From Paralichthys olivaceus (taxonomy: Eukaryota > Chordata > Actinopteri > Pleuronectiformes > Paralichthyidae): a stretch of 64,000 bases of DNA. The number at the start of each line of letters is the position of its first letter. Position 1 is the stretch's first letter. The notes beneath the pieces were generated by a model. The model made no database searches, was not told the DNA's origin, and saw only the letters and a list, made by a program, of their open reading frames with translations. The translations under genes were made by a program, and so were the position numbers. This document shows, piece after piece, positions 1 to 12,570 of this stretch. The stretch covers positions 2,526,001 through 2,590,000 of the forward strand of contig NC_091108.1 of assembly GCF_024713975.1 (NCBI RefSeq), in the 5' to 3' direction.

Positions 1-56
1 CACACACGCACACACACACACACACGCACACACACACACACGCACGCACGCACACG
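1..56. repeat. (CA)n microsatellite at window edge
   Basis: Imperfect CA/CG dinucleotide run that continues off the left end of the window. Confidence 0.95.
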
Positions 57-2374
57 CACGTATCTTCTTGTGTTGAGAGACAGGAAATGGTAAACACTTA
101 ACTATCACATCTCCACATCCTGCATATAGATATGAAGTAGTTCCGTATATAGAGCTCATTCTAGGGTGAACAAAACAACAATTGCTATAATTTAGATGAT
201 TGAAAACATCACCAGGATTATTTTTTCATATAAAAGTTCTGCGAATAGATCCATGTTACCTAAATCACACACACTGAACTTTGAATGCATGAAAACAGCA
301 AAAAGCAGCGTTGGCCCACATACTGAAAACTTCTCAGAGTGAATCTCCACCACTGAAGAACTAGTTTATTAAAGGACAAACGAGCGTTGACATAAGAACA
401 TCACTAATGACCTGCTCCACATCTCAAACCAACTGAGCACCTGCGCGGGAGATAAGTGTTCGACAGCAACGTGGCAAACACCAAACGTGACTCTTTGAGA
501 GAGAGAATCTGACGGAGAGGCAAGGAAGCTGATTTCTCAACATGGTTCACACTTACTGTAAGTGTGATAATCGGCAGTTCCAGTAAACGATCTGCAGTGA
601 TGGGAAGACACGCGGCTGATTGTCCTCGTCTCCTCACGCGCGGTTTGACCCGAGTTCTTAATAAAGTCAGTGAATCTGAGATGCAGGAGAAATAAACAGG
701 AGTTTGTGTTGAGTGACAGATGCGCTGAGGCAGATTAACTACAGGTGAATTTTAGTAGCATTCAGAGCGAGAAGGCACATGAAGTACTGACATCTGAGTG
801 TGTGCAAAATATAAAAGTCTGGATCTAGTGGATTTAAACCTGGTTTAACAGTTGAGCTTTAACAGAGCACGTTACTGTGGGAAGATTATACAGAGAAAAG
901 CAAATGCAGGTAAATGAGATGAAACAATGCATCGTCCACGTGACCGAAAATCATAAAACAGAGGTAAAAGTCAGTTTAACTCTTAAAAAACAGAGATGGT
1001 GGAATAAATACTTCCACAATTTAGGTGCCATGACAACAAATGGCACCCTGTGGTCCTAAATGAGCTCGTTCTATGGGCTGAGCTGTACATAATCTAACAC
1101 TGTGAACTAAACTGACAGAGGAGGAGATCTGGCTCGGCTAAATGTTCGACTTGTGTTGCTGGAGTTTAAAAAGAGGCCGTGACACATCAAGCTGACACTT
1201 GTCTGGCTCCACCATCGTTACTCAGCTCTAAAGATGAACTCCAACGAATTTCCAAATTAAGTTCGTGATGCAAGTCCTTCTGACCGCCGTGTTTACAAAA
1301 GTCTTCTTCCTTCTGCTTATCTTTGATGCATTGCATTGCACCATGCCTTTGTTTCCGCATCTTCTCTTCTTTAGGAGAGAACTGCAGATTGTCTCCTCCC
1401 ACAATGCAACACGGTTCCTCTCATGCAGGTTCAGATTGCATGACGACCAGCTGTAGACTCTGATGCAGAGTGCGAGCGCCTCTCTCTCTTCGCTAATTGT
1501 TCGGCTTGGCTTGCTGGGGCCCCTGATGCATGGGTCCTCCGTATCGACATGCATCCTCACAGCAACTCACAAAAGTGCTATTGATCAAGAGCTGCATTCG
1601 CTCCCCGGTTCTGAGGATGGACTTCCCTGGATGGATGACAGAAAATGAAAGACAAGATATCATGCACCCTCCATGTTTTCTAATATCCACCCCTGCAGGT
1701 ACATGACTGTCTACCAGCACAGAACCCCCCGAAACATAAAAACTCCTTTTCTGAACTTTGTAGCCGGCGCACTCACAGGGACTCTTTAGCACATTGGACC
1801 AGTGGCCCTCATCAACTCCATCCACCTCTCCCTCTTTCAGTTAAATAATGCTTTGTCACCCTCTCCTGAGGCAGGATAAGGGGCGGTATTCACCTCACGG
1901 ATGTCCCTCTTCATGTGTTTGAGCCTCACAGGACGCTCAGTACAGACGCACTTGGACACGGCAAGGGCGCCATGAATAGAGGGCTCTGTGGTGCCCCCTA
2001 AAAGAGTGTTTGTGTGTTTGTGTGTGCTGCAGGGGGTGGTTTGTTGCGACAGTTTGTTGGTGCATTTTGTGGACAATGTGCATGTGAGGCCCCAAGCATG
2101 TGTGTGTGTGTCCACGTGTGTGTGTGTGTGTGTTGCTTCTTTGAGACTCAGTGAAGGAGTGATGCAACAACAGCTGCAGCAAAACATGTTCGAAAAAAGA
2201 AAAACGTAAACATTTTGAACCCCTGCTCTCTCAGGCCAGTTTTCGCAGAGGTCCCATTGTGGTGCCTTTGTGGAACCTTTTATTATCCTGAGAGGGAACT
2301 GAGACTGGAGGGAGTGGCGATCAGTTATTACAGCAATTACCCAGACGTGAGCAGGACACAACAGGAATTCAGGA

Positions 2375-2380
<6 letters not shown>
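57..2380. other. non-coding stretch without a recognisable gene
   Basis: No open frame here resembles a protein I recognise; the longest frames are short and of odd composition. Positions about 158-284 resemble the 3' part of an interspersed element seen again at 6690 and 8295. GT-rich runs lie at 2100-2135. Confidence 0.6.
158..284 (+). repeat. 3' part of a small inverted-repeat transposon (MITE)
   Basis: The internal part and the terminal CTAAATCACACACACTGAAC match the family copies at 6690 and 8295 (same order of words: AACAAAACAACAATT, AATTTAGATGA, GAAAACATCA). The 5' end is missing. Confidence 0.6.

Positions 2381-2382
<2 letters not shown>

Positions 2383-2438
<56 letters not shown>
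2383..2438. repeat. (GA)n microsatellite
   Basis: Near-perfect GA dinucleotide run of about 55 bases, a short distance upstream of the putative first exon near 2.5-2.75 kb. Confidence 0.95.
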
Positions 2439-2440
<2 letters not shown>

Positions 2441-2499
2441 GAAAGAGTAAAAGTGAGAGAGGGATGCCTCTTATAAAGCCAAGTCCTGTCTCTTTGGGG

Positions 2500-2748
2500 A
2501 GAATTTGCGAGCAGTGAGTCCGGGCTTCGGGTCAGGAACAGGAGCCCGGTAAGCCAGTGACCACACCAATAATTCTCCTTAATGGTGCATCAATGTCCAG
2601 GGATGCACGCTGCTGAAGTTATTGTTCCTGCACAGTTTCAGGCCCAGTTGTGTCCTGCGAGCATGACAACACAGCAGACATGTGGACGAGAGGCTGAAGC
2701 TCCGGGCTCCTAACTCTTCTCTGCACCGGTCACTTAGGTTACTGAAAG
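2500..2748 (+). promoter_or_regulatory. possible non-coding first exon / promoter region of kcnj10
   Basis: A relatively GC-rich stretch ends in a good splice donor, AAAG|GTAAGC, with GT at 2749-2750, and no long open frame runs into it. The kcnj10 start codon follows a splice-acceptor-like TTAG directly (acceptor at 5910-5911), so an upstream non-coding exon is expected. This stretch is one candidate; transcript data are needed to choose between candidates. Confidence 0.25.
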
Positions 2749-3889
2749 GTAAGCTTCACATTTAACAGCAGAGAGCGATGCAAACCACTGAGATTGATAA
2801 ATAAATCAAATGTCTTGATTTGTTTCATTAATGAATGAATGAAAAATCCTCTGACAGGTAAGTTCCTCATCTGCTCAAACGTGTCTAACGATCTATTCTG
2901 ATAAGAAATGTGCATGTTGTTGTACAGATTCACAATTTGTAGAATCATGTTTCATCCATTGTAAACTGTTTATATATTTGCATGATTATTTATATTTCAT
3001 GAATTAAACTGGTAATTAAAATGATGACAGTTGGAAATGCATAAAAATTGTAAAAAAAAAACAATAATAACACAAGTGTCCGTCAAGTGGGACCAAAACA
3101 ATATAAACTACATAAAACAAGTTCATATTTACGTCTAAATAATTCTCAGGTTTTATTTTGTGCAGCGACAAGTTGTCACCTCCACGTGTGGGAACATCTG
3201 GCCATTCATGAAACTGAAGCTGAGGTTAAAACGTAAACATGACTCATATGGGGGTTTCTTGTCGGGTTCTCACTCTCGCAGTATCGTGAGTTCGAGAAAA
3301 ACTCCTCACTAATCAATCGTTAGCTTTACTGTGTTTTTATCTCTAATAATTCAAAATTTTCAGTTTATATGAGTCTTCAAATTAAATCAATTAATGCATT
3401 TTTTTCCTTTCTTACTTAATTTTCACTTTAGTGTCCTATATTGAACAGGTTTTGGCAAATCAAAATAATCAAGTGAAGAAGTCTGATACACTGAGAATCA
3501 GAGGAGCAGCAGGTTCACTAGAATTTAACGAGGAGTCGGAGGAGTTGAGACTGATGATGAGTGGTGAATTAAAGATTTGCAGCAAAAGAAGGAAAGAATG
3601 AGAAATCGAGGAAGGTAAGGACGAAACAAATGGAGGAGGAGAAAGAAAAAGTGTGTGTGTGTGTGTGTGAGTGTGAGGGGGAGACGGAGGGGGATTACTC
3701 CTCACTCCAGAATACTAACGAGGGCCTTTTGTCACAGATCTCTTTCTCTCTCCCTTCCTCTCTTCCGTTCTGTCGTTCTCCCTTTCACTCATCTCTCTCT
3801 CTCTCTGTCTCTCACCCCCCCCACACATGTAATTGCACACAAACTCACATACATGCAAACAAAATAACACATGTACACCTCCATGTACA

Positions 3890-3931
<42 letters not shown>

Positions 3932-4401
3932 AACAAGGAAATACACATGTAATTGCAATACCATTCACACATGATCACACACACACGGATGGGCACAGAG
4001 TCGTTTTTGTCAATGGTGTCTTTTGTTTCTTTTATCTTGGCTCCAAACAAAGCATTCCTGTGTACACAGAGGAGAGAGAGAGAGAGAGAGAGAGCGATGG
4101 AAGGAGAGAGAAAGAGGAAAGTAAAGAGAGAGAGAGGGAGAGAGAGAGGGAGATCAGAAAAACATTGAGCGCTCTTTTGTTTGGTCAGAGAAAAAGTTTT
4201 GATTCACATGTTTTGGATGCGGCTCGCTGAGTCCGGGCCAGTGCAGTAAAGTGGTCGTGTTGCCATGGAGATGGAATACATCCGACTGGAGAGGTTGGTC
4301 AAAGAAAATATGGTCATATGTCTTCTCACACTCATTTCCTCCCATTTACTGTATCATCATCCACCTGATATGCCTGTAGTGGGAGCTGTGTGTTTCTCCA
4401 G

Positions 4402-4442
<41 letters not shown>

Positions 4443-5911
4443 CGTGGAGGATTGGGGCGAGAGGGCGACGCAGGGTTGAAAGAGTGAAGTTTTTCAATGG
4501 TGTCATTGTGATTCGTGAGCGTTTGAGGGGCTCACGCTTGCATAATCACAAAAGTGTGAGGTGATTAAAGCTGATTGATTTATGATTTATCATTTACACC
4601 ACTCGGATAAAAATATACAGACACTTTTTCATTCCTCACACTTGATGTTAAGTTTTTTGCAGGATGAGTACTTTTTTATTTTTTTTAAATTGGGGACTTT
4701 TGTTTGTAGGGAAATATTTCTACCTTGTTGTAGAGGTACTTCTACGTAGATCTGAGTACTTCTTTCACTGCCGGTTAACGCCCTGATATCAGTGTTCATT
4801 CTTCGCCAGAGCTTTTGTAGCTGAATGAGGTCAAATCTGGAGAGATGAGATTTTCAACAACCCTATGCAAGTGTAGTTTTTGGGTGTCTGCGTACTTATG
4901 GCCAACGTTAACATTTGTATGTCACAGGGGGGCGTATCTGAGAAGCAGGCCACCAGAAAGCCGAACTTTGGCCCTTTTCCTACCAAACTCTTACAGCCGT
5001 CTCCAGTTTCCCGTGAGAAGTTCAGTCTTTGTCCACTAACAGCTTCTTTAGTCAGAATCAACAGTAGCGCCTAGAAAGAAAAACTTTATCCAGATAAACA
5101 TCCAAGTTCAGTCTTTTTTTTACCTTAATCAACTCATTCAGGGTTCTCCTCTCTCTGCGGACTCACAAGTGAGACTCTGTGTGGACAGGTTTGTCGGGTT
5201 AATGCTGCATGTCTTCATCCTAATTCTACTCTTCTTTCTTTTCTCTTTCCTCCTCCTTATCTTCCTGCTTTGTGGCTCATCCTCTTCCTGCTGGCCTGCA
5301 TGATTTGTTGGACGTAAGTGAGCGTGTTAAGTACTCGGAGATACAGTGACTGTCAGTGTGTGAATGTTAACACCAGGTCTGAACAGGGCCTGAATGTTCT
5401 GACATCCATACACCCCACAGAGTAAAGCATTAAAAAAAAACAAAGCTCATATCACTGGAGTGTGTGTTGCAGGTGGAGGATATATATAGATTTTCTATAG
5501 ACTGAGAAAATACACAGACAGGGGCGTAGCAACAGGTTAGGGGGCTTTCTCCCAACTTGAGAGGGGAACCCTTCAACAAGCTGTCTGCTAATAGAGAGAG
5601 AGGACATTTCTTTGATGCACTTCCCTTTTGCCTCAGGCTTCCAAAACCCCCTTGGCCTTGTAATTTACAGAAAAAGTTTAGTCTTTCATTTTTCTTTGGT
5701 ACATGTGTAAATAACTTATAGTAAGACCAGTTTCATTTGAGGTGAATTTTCCCAGAGAGGAGAAGCAGGTGGCGGCAGGGGAATCTACCAGAGTCTGCAG
5801 TCATTGTGGGCAGTTTCATGTTTTTTTGAACACATCACACTGATGAAAGTTGTGTTTATCCAAGTTGTGAAATGACTTAATTTAACTCCTCTTATTTTTA
5901 TTGTCCATTAG
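2749..5911. other. upstream / possible 5' intron of kcnj10
   Basis: No protein-like frame is seen. It holds GT runs (3649-3668, 4404-4440), CT and CA runs (3890-3932), GA runs (4070-4155) and AT-rich DNA. Around 5518 a sequence starting CAGGGGCGTAGC looks like the end of a degenerate hAT-type element, but no partner end was found. Confidence 0.5.
4404..4440. repeat. (GT)n microsatellite
   Basis: Pure GT run of about 37 bases. Confidence 0.95.
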
Positions 5912-7398
5912 ATGACATCTGCCACACCTCCCTCCTCTCGTAGCTCCTCCCCTCAGAAGGTGTGCCACTCCCAGACACAGACAGATGTTTTGAAACCTTT
6001 GCTGGGCGGCATTTCCAATGCGGGCGGGACTCTGAGGAAGAGGAGGCGTGTTCTGTCGAAGGATGGACGCAGCAACGTGCGTATCGAGCACATCAGTGGG
6101 CGGAATGCTCTGTACATGCGTGACCTCTGGACGACGTTCCTGGACATGCAGTGGCGCTACAAGCTCTTCGTGTTCACGGCGACGTTTGCAGGGACCTGGT
6201 TCCTGTTCGGGGTGCTGTGGTACCTGGTGGCACTGGTGCATGGAGACCTGCTGGGTGAGAGAGGAGGGGTGCCGTCAATGGCTTCATGCGCAGTTCATCG
6301 CCTGACATAACGTCACGTCTGAAAAAATTAAGCTGAAATAGCTCCGATGAGGGTGCTGCCATCTTGTATTGTTGGATTCTGAAACTCAGAATCACAGAAA
6401 ACGTGGATGGTGGATCTCCACTTCTTCCCCTTTTACAAAAACGAAGCCAAACTATCTTGGTTGCTGCCATTTTCTGACTCACACTCAGCTGTCAATTAGC
6501 TGTCATAAGTAATTGAATGAGAACTTACATCAGTATGATATAATTATTCTTAAATGAAAGAAAATATAATTGAGAAACATTTACTTTGTGTGTACTTTGT
6601 CCATGTCCCATCTACTAACATGGAGGAGGTGGGGTTCATGGCCGTTAGTGGGGAAAGTATGCGTGGTAAATACGTTTATTCACTTTGACTTAAAGGTTCA
6701 GTGTGTAGAATTTAGTGACATCTAGCGGTGAAGTTGCACTGAATACTGAATACTCTCTTCTATGGTAAAGAAAACAACAATTCATACAATTTAGATTAAA
6801 CACCAGTGAAAACATTTTATTTTATATTCAGTTTCCAAACTCATCTCTCATAGAGGGAAATCTCAAATCTGTGTCTGGGGGAGATACGATGAGTGGAAAC
6901 TTTAAATGATTCATGCTTGACTCAAAGTTGGAGGGTGGTTACCTACTCACTGGAATTATCTGCGTTTAAAGGTGCCTAATTTTAACCGTATATGTTAAAA
7001 ATGATGATGACAGGAAATCACATGTCTTCAAAAGGACACTTTCTTTTCGTGTAAAGGTGTTTAGTAGGCACATGCACAGACATGTTTGTGCTCAAGCCAA
7101 AAAAAGAGGCCCCCCTGCCATTAAGAAAAAACACAGTAGGATATATTTAACTTATATATTTATTTTTGTGAACACAGTCAACACAGTCTAACTCAAATTA
7201 TCATAACTCGAATAAATAAATGAAAAACAGGCAAAAAAATAATCATGAAAATATTCGAACTTAAAACTTATCGAAACTCTGCTCAGAATGAATGATATAA
7301 AAATAAAGCATCCAATATAGTCTATCAAATACTCTATGTCTTGCTCAATGGCAAGCAGGAGAAGGTCACAGAGACTCCTAATTTGCTGCGACTGTCTG

Positions 7399-7436
<38 letters not shown>

Positions 7437-10206
7437 CCCCTTGATCTAAAGAAGAAAGCGAAAAACTTTATTGATCCCCCAAGGGGGAAATTCTTTTTAC
7501 ACTCATTTCAATACATGCAGTTTCTTAACCCACACACACGCACACAAAGGGCTCATAGACGATACACGGAGAGAGGTGGTAGAGTGAGGGGCAGCCCCGG
7601 AGAGGCGCCCTGCAAGCAATTGGGGTGTTTGCTGCTTTGCTCGAGGCAGGGCCGGGTCTAGACAGGCATGTATGAGGGGGCAGCCACAAATCTTGAGGGG
7701 GCATTGTGCTCCAGCACCTTTTACCATGTCTAATTGACAAATTCACTCACTAGGATGCGGGTACACTGAACAAGTGCCTTGTAAAGTACTGTGGTCTCAA
7801 ATGCTTGGCACACTTATTTCATTGTAGTTATTGTTGTTAGACTAACCATATGTGAACTTGGGTTGTTAGTTGTATGTCCTACCCTCAACCTAAACTGACT
7901 GCACAAAGGGGAGATGGAGCGGAGGTGAGAAACATGACATGAGAAACAACTTGATATATTTTATATTTGAGAGGGCAAGCAAGATATTAAGACATTAAGA
8001 AGTGGAGCGGAGGAGAGAAGCATGAGATAATAAAAAATATATGAAATTTAATATATTTTGGGGGATTTAGTTTGAGGGGGCACAACATTTATTTGAGGGG
8101 GCCAGGCCCCCTCTTGCCCCTGCCTAGACCCGGCCCTGGCTCGAGGGCACCTCAGCAGTGCCCAGGAGGTGAACTGGCACCTCTCCAGCTACCAGTCCAC
8201 CTTCCATACTTTTCAGTCCATGCTGGACTTGAACCGGCCACCCTCTGGTTCCCAAACTGGTTCCCCTCTAAATATAGAGTATTTGAATATAAAGGGCCTT
8301 TTCTGGGGTAAAGAAAACTACAATTCATCAAATTTAGATGAAACGAACTCGTGAAAACATCATGAGGATTTCTGCCAATAGTTCCCTTTCACCTAAATCT
8401 TACACACTGGACCTTCAATGTCACATGTTTCCAGCAAAATGTAAGAAGTAGAAGTTAGATAACATCCAGTGTCATGGTGCATACCAAGAGCATGTTTTCA
8501 CCTCAGACACTTATTCTCCCTTGCAATGTTTTGTTTTTCAGATTTCAAAATGACCTGAATCTCACAAGAAAATGTACAGAAGTAAAAATACAAAACTATG
8601 TTGCGTCATGTTTCTCCAGAGTTCGACCCTCCGTCGAACCACACACCCTGCGTGATGCAGATGCAGACCCTGACGGGGGCCTTCCTCTTCTCCCTGGAAT
8701 CCCAGACAACCATTGGGTATGGATTCCGCTGCATCACTGAGGAATGCCCAGCGGCTGTCATCCTCCTCATTGTCCAGCTGGTCATCACCATGCTGATGGA
8801 GATCTTCATCACCGGAACCTTCCTGGCCAAGGTAACATACAGCTGCAAATACAGGAGATTTCCCTGTTGTGTGAATGCGTCTGACTCTGTGTTCTTCTTT
8901 TGTAAATTGCAAACTCTGGATAATGTCCGACCCAAAATCTGAAGTCTTCAATGTGAAGAGACCAACGTGAATGTTTTCAAAGATTGTCAAACGGAAACTA
9001 GAAGTTCACGAGGTTTCTCTGATCAGGTTGCTCGACCAAAAAAGCGAGGAGAGACAGTAAAGTTTAGCCAACATGCTGTGGTGTCCACGCATGAAGGTCG
9101 ACCCTGCCTGATGATCCGAGTGGCCAACATGCGCAAGAGCCTCCTGCTTGGGTGTCAGGCAAGTGTACAGTACATGGATATACTGTAAATTTTACCACCT
9201 ACAGGTTCCAAACTGACAGTGAGCAATTTGTCCAATGTTGAATGAATTTAGCTAAAACAGCTCGTGCACGTTGTTCCCTCCAGGTGAGTGGAAAACTGCT
9301 CCAGACGTCTCTGACCAAGGAGGGCGAGACGGTACGTCTGGACCAGAGGAACGTCCCCTTCCAAGTGGACACATCCAGTGACAGCCCCTTCCTCATCCTG
9401 CCCCTGACCTTCTACCACATCATCGATGACAGCAGCCCCCTGCGAGCCTGGGCAGCCAAGGGTAAGTCGGGAGGTGAGGAGATTTAGCGGGTATGTAGAA
9501 ACCTTCTCCTCAACAGCTTTCTGACATCTGAAACTCACAATCCAACGAGCACTTCAGGCGAAGATTGGCTCGGTGAACAGAGGTGAAGAAGCAGGATATG
9601 AACCTGTATCTTGAACATTTTTCATATCTTAAACAATAAATGTATTCAAGGTGAGACTGAGAGTGTGAAGTTATCCCCAATTGAATCATCTCCACTGACT
9701 GCCCTTAACTTTAGTATTTTTATTAATTCCTCTGTCCTATTATTCAACTTCCACCTTTTTACAACCCTCCAATGTGCCATTTCTTCACTTCTCATTTCCG
9801 TCCACCAGGTGGGGGCTGGACAGATCCAGAACTGGCTGACTTTGAGCTGCTGGTGATCATGAGCGCCACGGTGGAGCCGACCTCTGCCACTTGCCAGGTT
9901 CGCACCTCCTACCTGCCCGACGAGATCCTCTGGGGTTATGAGTTCCCCCCCGTAGTCTCCCTTTCTCCAACAGGTAAATACGTAGCTGACTTTGCCTTCT
10001 TCGACAAAGTAGCCAAGACTAAGACCACGCCCGTCTTCAAACCATCCAGCCCCCAGCACGGGTACCAGAGCAACGGGGGCGACGGGACTGTGCCGGAGTT
10101 GTCCGATCCAGAGAAGATCCGTCTGGAGCAGAGCTACAGGGAGCGAGGGGAGGACCGAGGCCGGGTCAGAGACACTCCTCTCAGTGTTCGCATCAGCAAT
10201 GTGTGA
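5912..10206 (+). CDS. kcnj10: ATP-sensitive-type inward-rectifier K+ channel Kir4.1
   Basis: Five coding exons: 5912-6254, 8620-8831, 9027-9158, 9284-9461, 9809-10206 (1263 nt, 420 aa; human KCNJ10 has 379). All junctions keep frame. Residues 46-60 carry the cytoplasmic [11 protein letters not shown] block; M1 is about 85-108; the pore holds the selectivity filter TIGYG at 145-149; M2 is about 160-182 with the rectification glutamate at 175 (human E158). K84 corresponds to the pH-sensing lysine after MQWRY. The cytoplasmic domain carries RPKKR and [12 protein letters not shown], and the C terminus SNV is a class I PDZ ligand. Relative to human it has a longer N terminus and an insert at about 360-388. 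Tetramers in glial and epithelial membranes conduct K+ for spatial buffering. Three introns are GT-AG; intron 3 starts with GC. KCNJ15 was considered, but pore-region and C-terminal words fit KCNJ10 better. Confidence 0.93.
6593..6650 (+). repeat. interspersed repeat fragment
   Basis: The words TTTGTCCATGTCCC and CTAACATGGAGGAGG recur at 12056-12100, upstream of the receptor array. It is a short piece of a dispersed element, class unknown. Confidence 0.5.
6690..6840 (+). repeat. 5' part of a MITE with the CAGTGTGTA terminal repeat
   Basis: It starts AAAGGTTCAGTGTGTAGAA. This end is an inverted match to the right end of the copy finishing at 8418 (CTTACACACTGGACCTT), so the family has terminal inverted repeats of about 23 bp. 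The 3' end is missing. It lies in kcnj10 intron 1. Confidence 0.65.
7396..7434. repeat. (CT)n microsatellite
   Basis: TCTCTC run in kcnj10 intron 1. Confidence 0.9.
7455..8270. mobile_element. retroelement 3'-end-like repeat, split by a hAT MITE
   Basis: The left part has AACTTTATTGATCCCCC..AAGGGGGAAATTC, a phrase found many times in fish genomes. The right part (8139-8270) continues with GGGCACCTCAGCAGTGCCC and a CTGGACTTGAACCGGCC phrase. The two parts join across the MITE at 7647-8138 once its 8-bp target duplication is removed. The exact LINE or SINE family was not determined. Confidence 0.55.
7647..8138. mobile_element. hAT-like non-autonomous DNA transposon (492 bp)
   Basis: Terminal inverted repeats are CAGGGCCGGGTCTAG on the left and CTAGACCCGGCCCTG on the right. 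A perfect 8-bp target duplication, GCTCGAGG, lies at 7639-7646 and 8139-8146. The CAG..CTG ends and 8-bp duplication fit the hAT superfamily. There is no transposase frame. It sits inside an older repeat in kcnj10 intron 1. Confidence 0.88.
8295..8418 (+). repeat. 3' part of the CAGTGTGTA-type MITE
   Basis: It ends CCTAAATCTTACACACTGG, the inverted partner of the left end at 6692. The internal words GTAAAGAAAACTACAATTC and AATTTAGATGAAAC match the copies at 158 and 6690. The 5' end is missing. Confidence 0.65.
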
Positions 10207-10653
10207 ACCGACGGTCGACTGGATGACAAGGGAGAGACTGCGAGAGACTGCCAAGTTCAGTATCGACACCAAGTCACTGAAACATCATATAAAGCAGCTC
10301 TGGACACTGGCTTCCCTCCTATCAGAGACAGATTTGGTTCTCAGTAACACCAGAACATGCAGGAAGCCAGTATGGACTGTCGACCACTGCATGGTTTGTT
10401 ATACATTTGCTGTTCTGACTGTATTCATATGAAGGAGCATAACCAACTACCTAACAGCCACTACTACATATACTGTCAACACTGTTAAAGAAGTACTAGG
10501 TTGGATTATTTATTCAAACAACACCAAACAAAACAAGAAGGGCACAAATCCTCCACTTATGCTAAAGCCCTGTCTCACTATGTTAAAGAAGGAGAAGAAC
10601 TTGAGTCTGTTAAAGTGAGCAGGAAACACCCACACACACTAAAACTTCCTGCT

Positions 10654-10719
<66 letters not shown>

Positions 10720-12570
10720 ACACATACACACATACATCAAACCACTCTACACAAAACTCTATTTAAAACATTTCAAATGAACTCGACCCTAGTCCCCTTC
10801 ATATCATCATGGAGACAGTGGGTGATGGTAAGGCAGCTATATGTACAACTCACCAACACCCCCCAACCACAACGTCTGCATGATAGTTTGAGAGGTTTCC
10901 TGTCTGAGAAGGCGTCAGAAACTATGAGTCAAATCTACTGTGTCTCTCTGAACGACTGCTGTTTCAGGACAGAGTGATATAGCACTTTATTTACATTATG
11001 TACATTTGCACCTTAGGAGGGTTAGCTGCCTATGTATGTTTGGAACATAACCTTAGAAGAGATAGGTTTTTAATACTACTCACATATTAAATGTTGATTA
11101 TTTCCAACAGAGGCTTCCTTCCTAATTAGAACAAGCAAACTGAATTTAATCTGTAGGCAACATGCATTGATGTAAGTGCCCCTTAGGGAGTTTTACTGAA
11201 AATGTTTCAGAAGCTCTTTTTCTTTACGTGTGAAAAAGGAGTTTTTTTTTCTAACACTGAAAAAATTAACTACAGGTGATTTGTCGAAATCCTCCTTTTT
11301 CATTGTTCCTTCTAGACAACAGGGACGTTTAGAAGATGACGAGGTGAGTGGGGAGGGATGAGAATGTGAAGGTGAAATATTGTAAATCACTGAACGTAAA
11401 TAAACGGTGATGGCGACGGTTTGACTCGACAGACGAAGTAAAGACGAGATATGAATGTGTTGGAATCTGTTTGTAACATTTCTTGACTTAACATGGAGCT
11501 GTGGAGTGTTATTAGTGTTTAAAGTGCAGCTGGAGAGTTCCAGTGACACAGTTCTCTCTTTAAAACAAGTGATGAAATAAAGCTGATGATGAGAAACTTC
11601 CTGTTTTACATCTTTCACTGAAAGTCCTCATACGAAAGCTGAGTATCGCATCTCTCAAGACTGAAAGACCCAAGTGAGTTTGATGCATCAGCATCAATTC
11701 ATCTTTTCTAAAAATGTACTGAAGCCACAAAACTGACACCTCTTGTGTGTCGTTTTGTCGTGGCTTTGTTTCTTCCACTGAACACATTTCTTCTCACGCA
11801 CTCACTTTCCTGAAATCACAGGTTACTTTTTGCCAATGAAGACGCACATTCTAACAGTCTCCCCGTTTGTTTGCCAGTCATGACAAATCAGGGGCCTCAC
11901 TCAAATAAATGAATTGTTATTTTTATTTTTTATTCTTTTACAGTCAGAGCAACTGAAGCCGAGTGGCGACGTGTTGGACCTGACGTTGTGTCTTTTAGAT
12001 TGACAGGCAGCGAAGGTACACTGAGACGGCTTCAATAACGATTTGAAAACAAACTTGGTCCATGTCCCGTTAACTAACATGGAAGAGGCAGGGTTGAGGA
12101 GTCATACTGCAGCCAGCCTCCAGGTGGCGATTGAAATGCTTTATGCAGTCGACATGGTTATGAGGCGGAGCTCTTCCAGTACGTCCCACAAATGACCAAT
12201 GGGAATTTGAAATTATTATTTTTTTGAAGTAATCTGGACTCATTGGAGCAGCTGACCCCCTTCCATTGCTCCAGGGTCCAGTACCAGTACTAGAATGGCA
12301 CACAGTGAAGCTCCGCCCATCAGTCCCCACATGAAACCACATTTAAATTCACCAGAGCCAGATCAATATGTCAATCCACAGCAAATTGGAAACACTCATA
12401 GATTACAGTCCCCTAAACATGCCCGGATTATTTAATTAGATCCACGATTACTGGTGCACTAAAATGCACTGGGGTTTCCAAAACCATCATTAAAATCTCC
12501 TGACTGGAACCACAGACATCCGTCTAACCAGTGGCTCTTATCACTGCTGACCAGGAGCAGCTGACCGACT
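10207..12570. other. kcnj10 3' UTR and spacer before the receptor array
   Basis: No protein-like frame. AATAAA signals at 11399-11404 and 11576-11581 could end the kcnj10 transcript. A long CA run lies at 10657-10730. From 12056 to 12210 a dispersed repeat shares words with 6593-6650. Confidence 0.5.
10657..10730. repeat. (CA)n microsatellite
   Basis: CA run of about 57 bases followed by imperfect units; it lies in or near the kcnj10 3' UTR. Confidence 0.95.

Noticed and set aside
5518..5660. hAT-like start CAGGGGCGTAGC
   Set aside because: No matching second end or target duplication found, so it is not listed as an element.
9646..10272. 208-codon minus-strand frame
   Set aside because: It is a shadow of the last kcnj10 exon on the opposite strand.
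10501..10977. 158-codon frame containing a long HTHTH run
   Set aside because: It is driven by the CA microsatellite.
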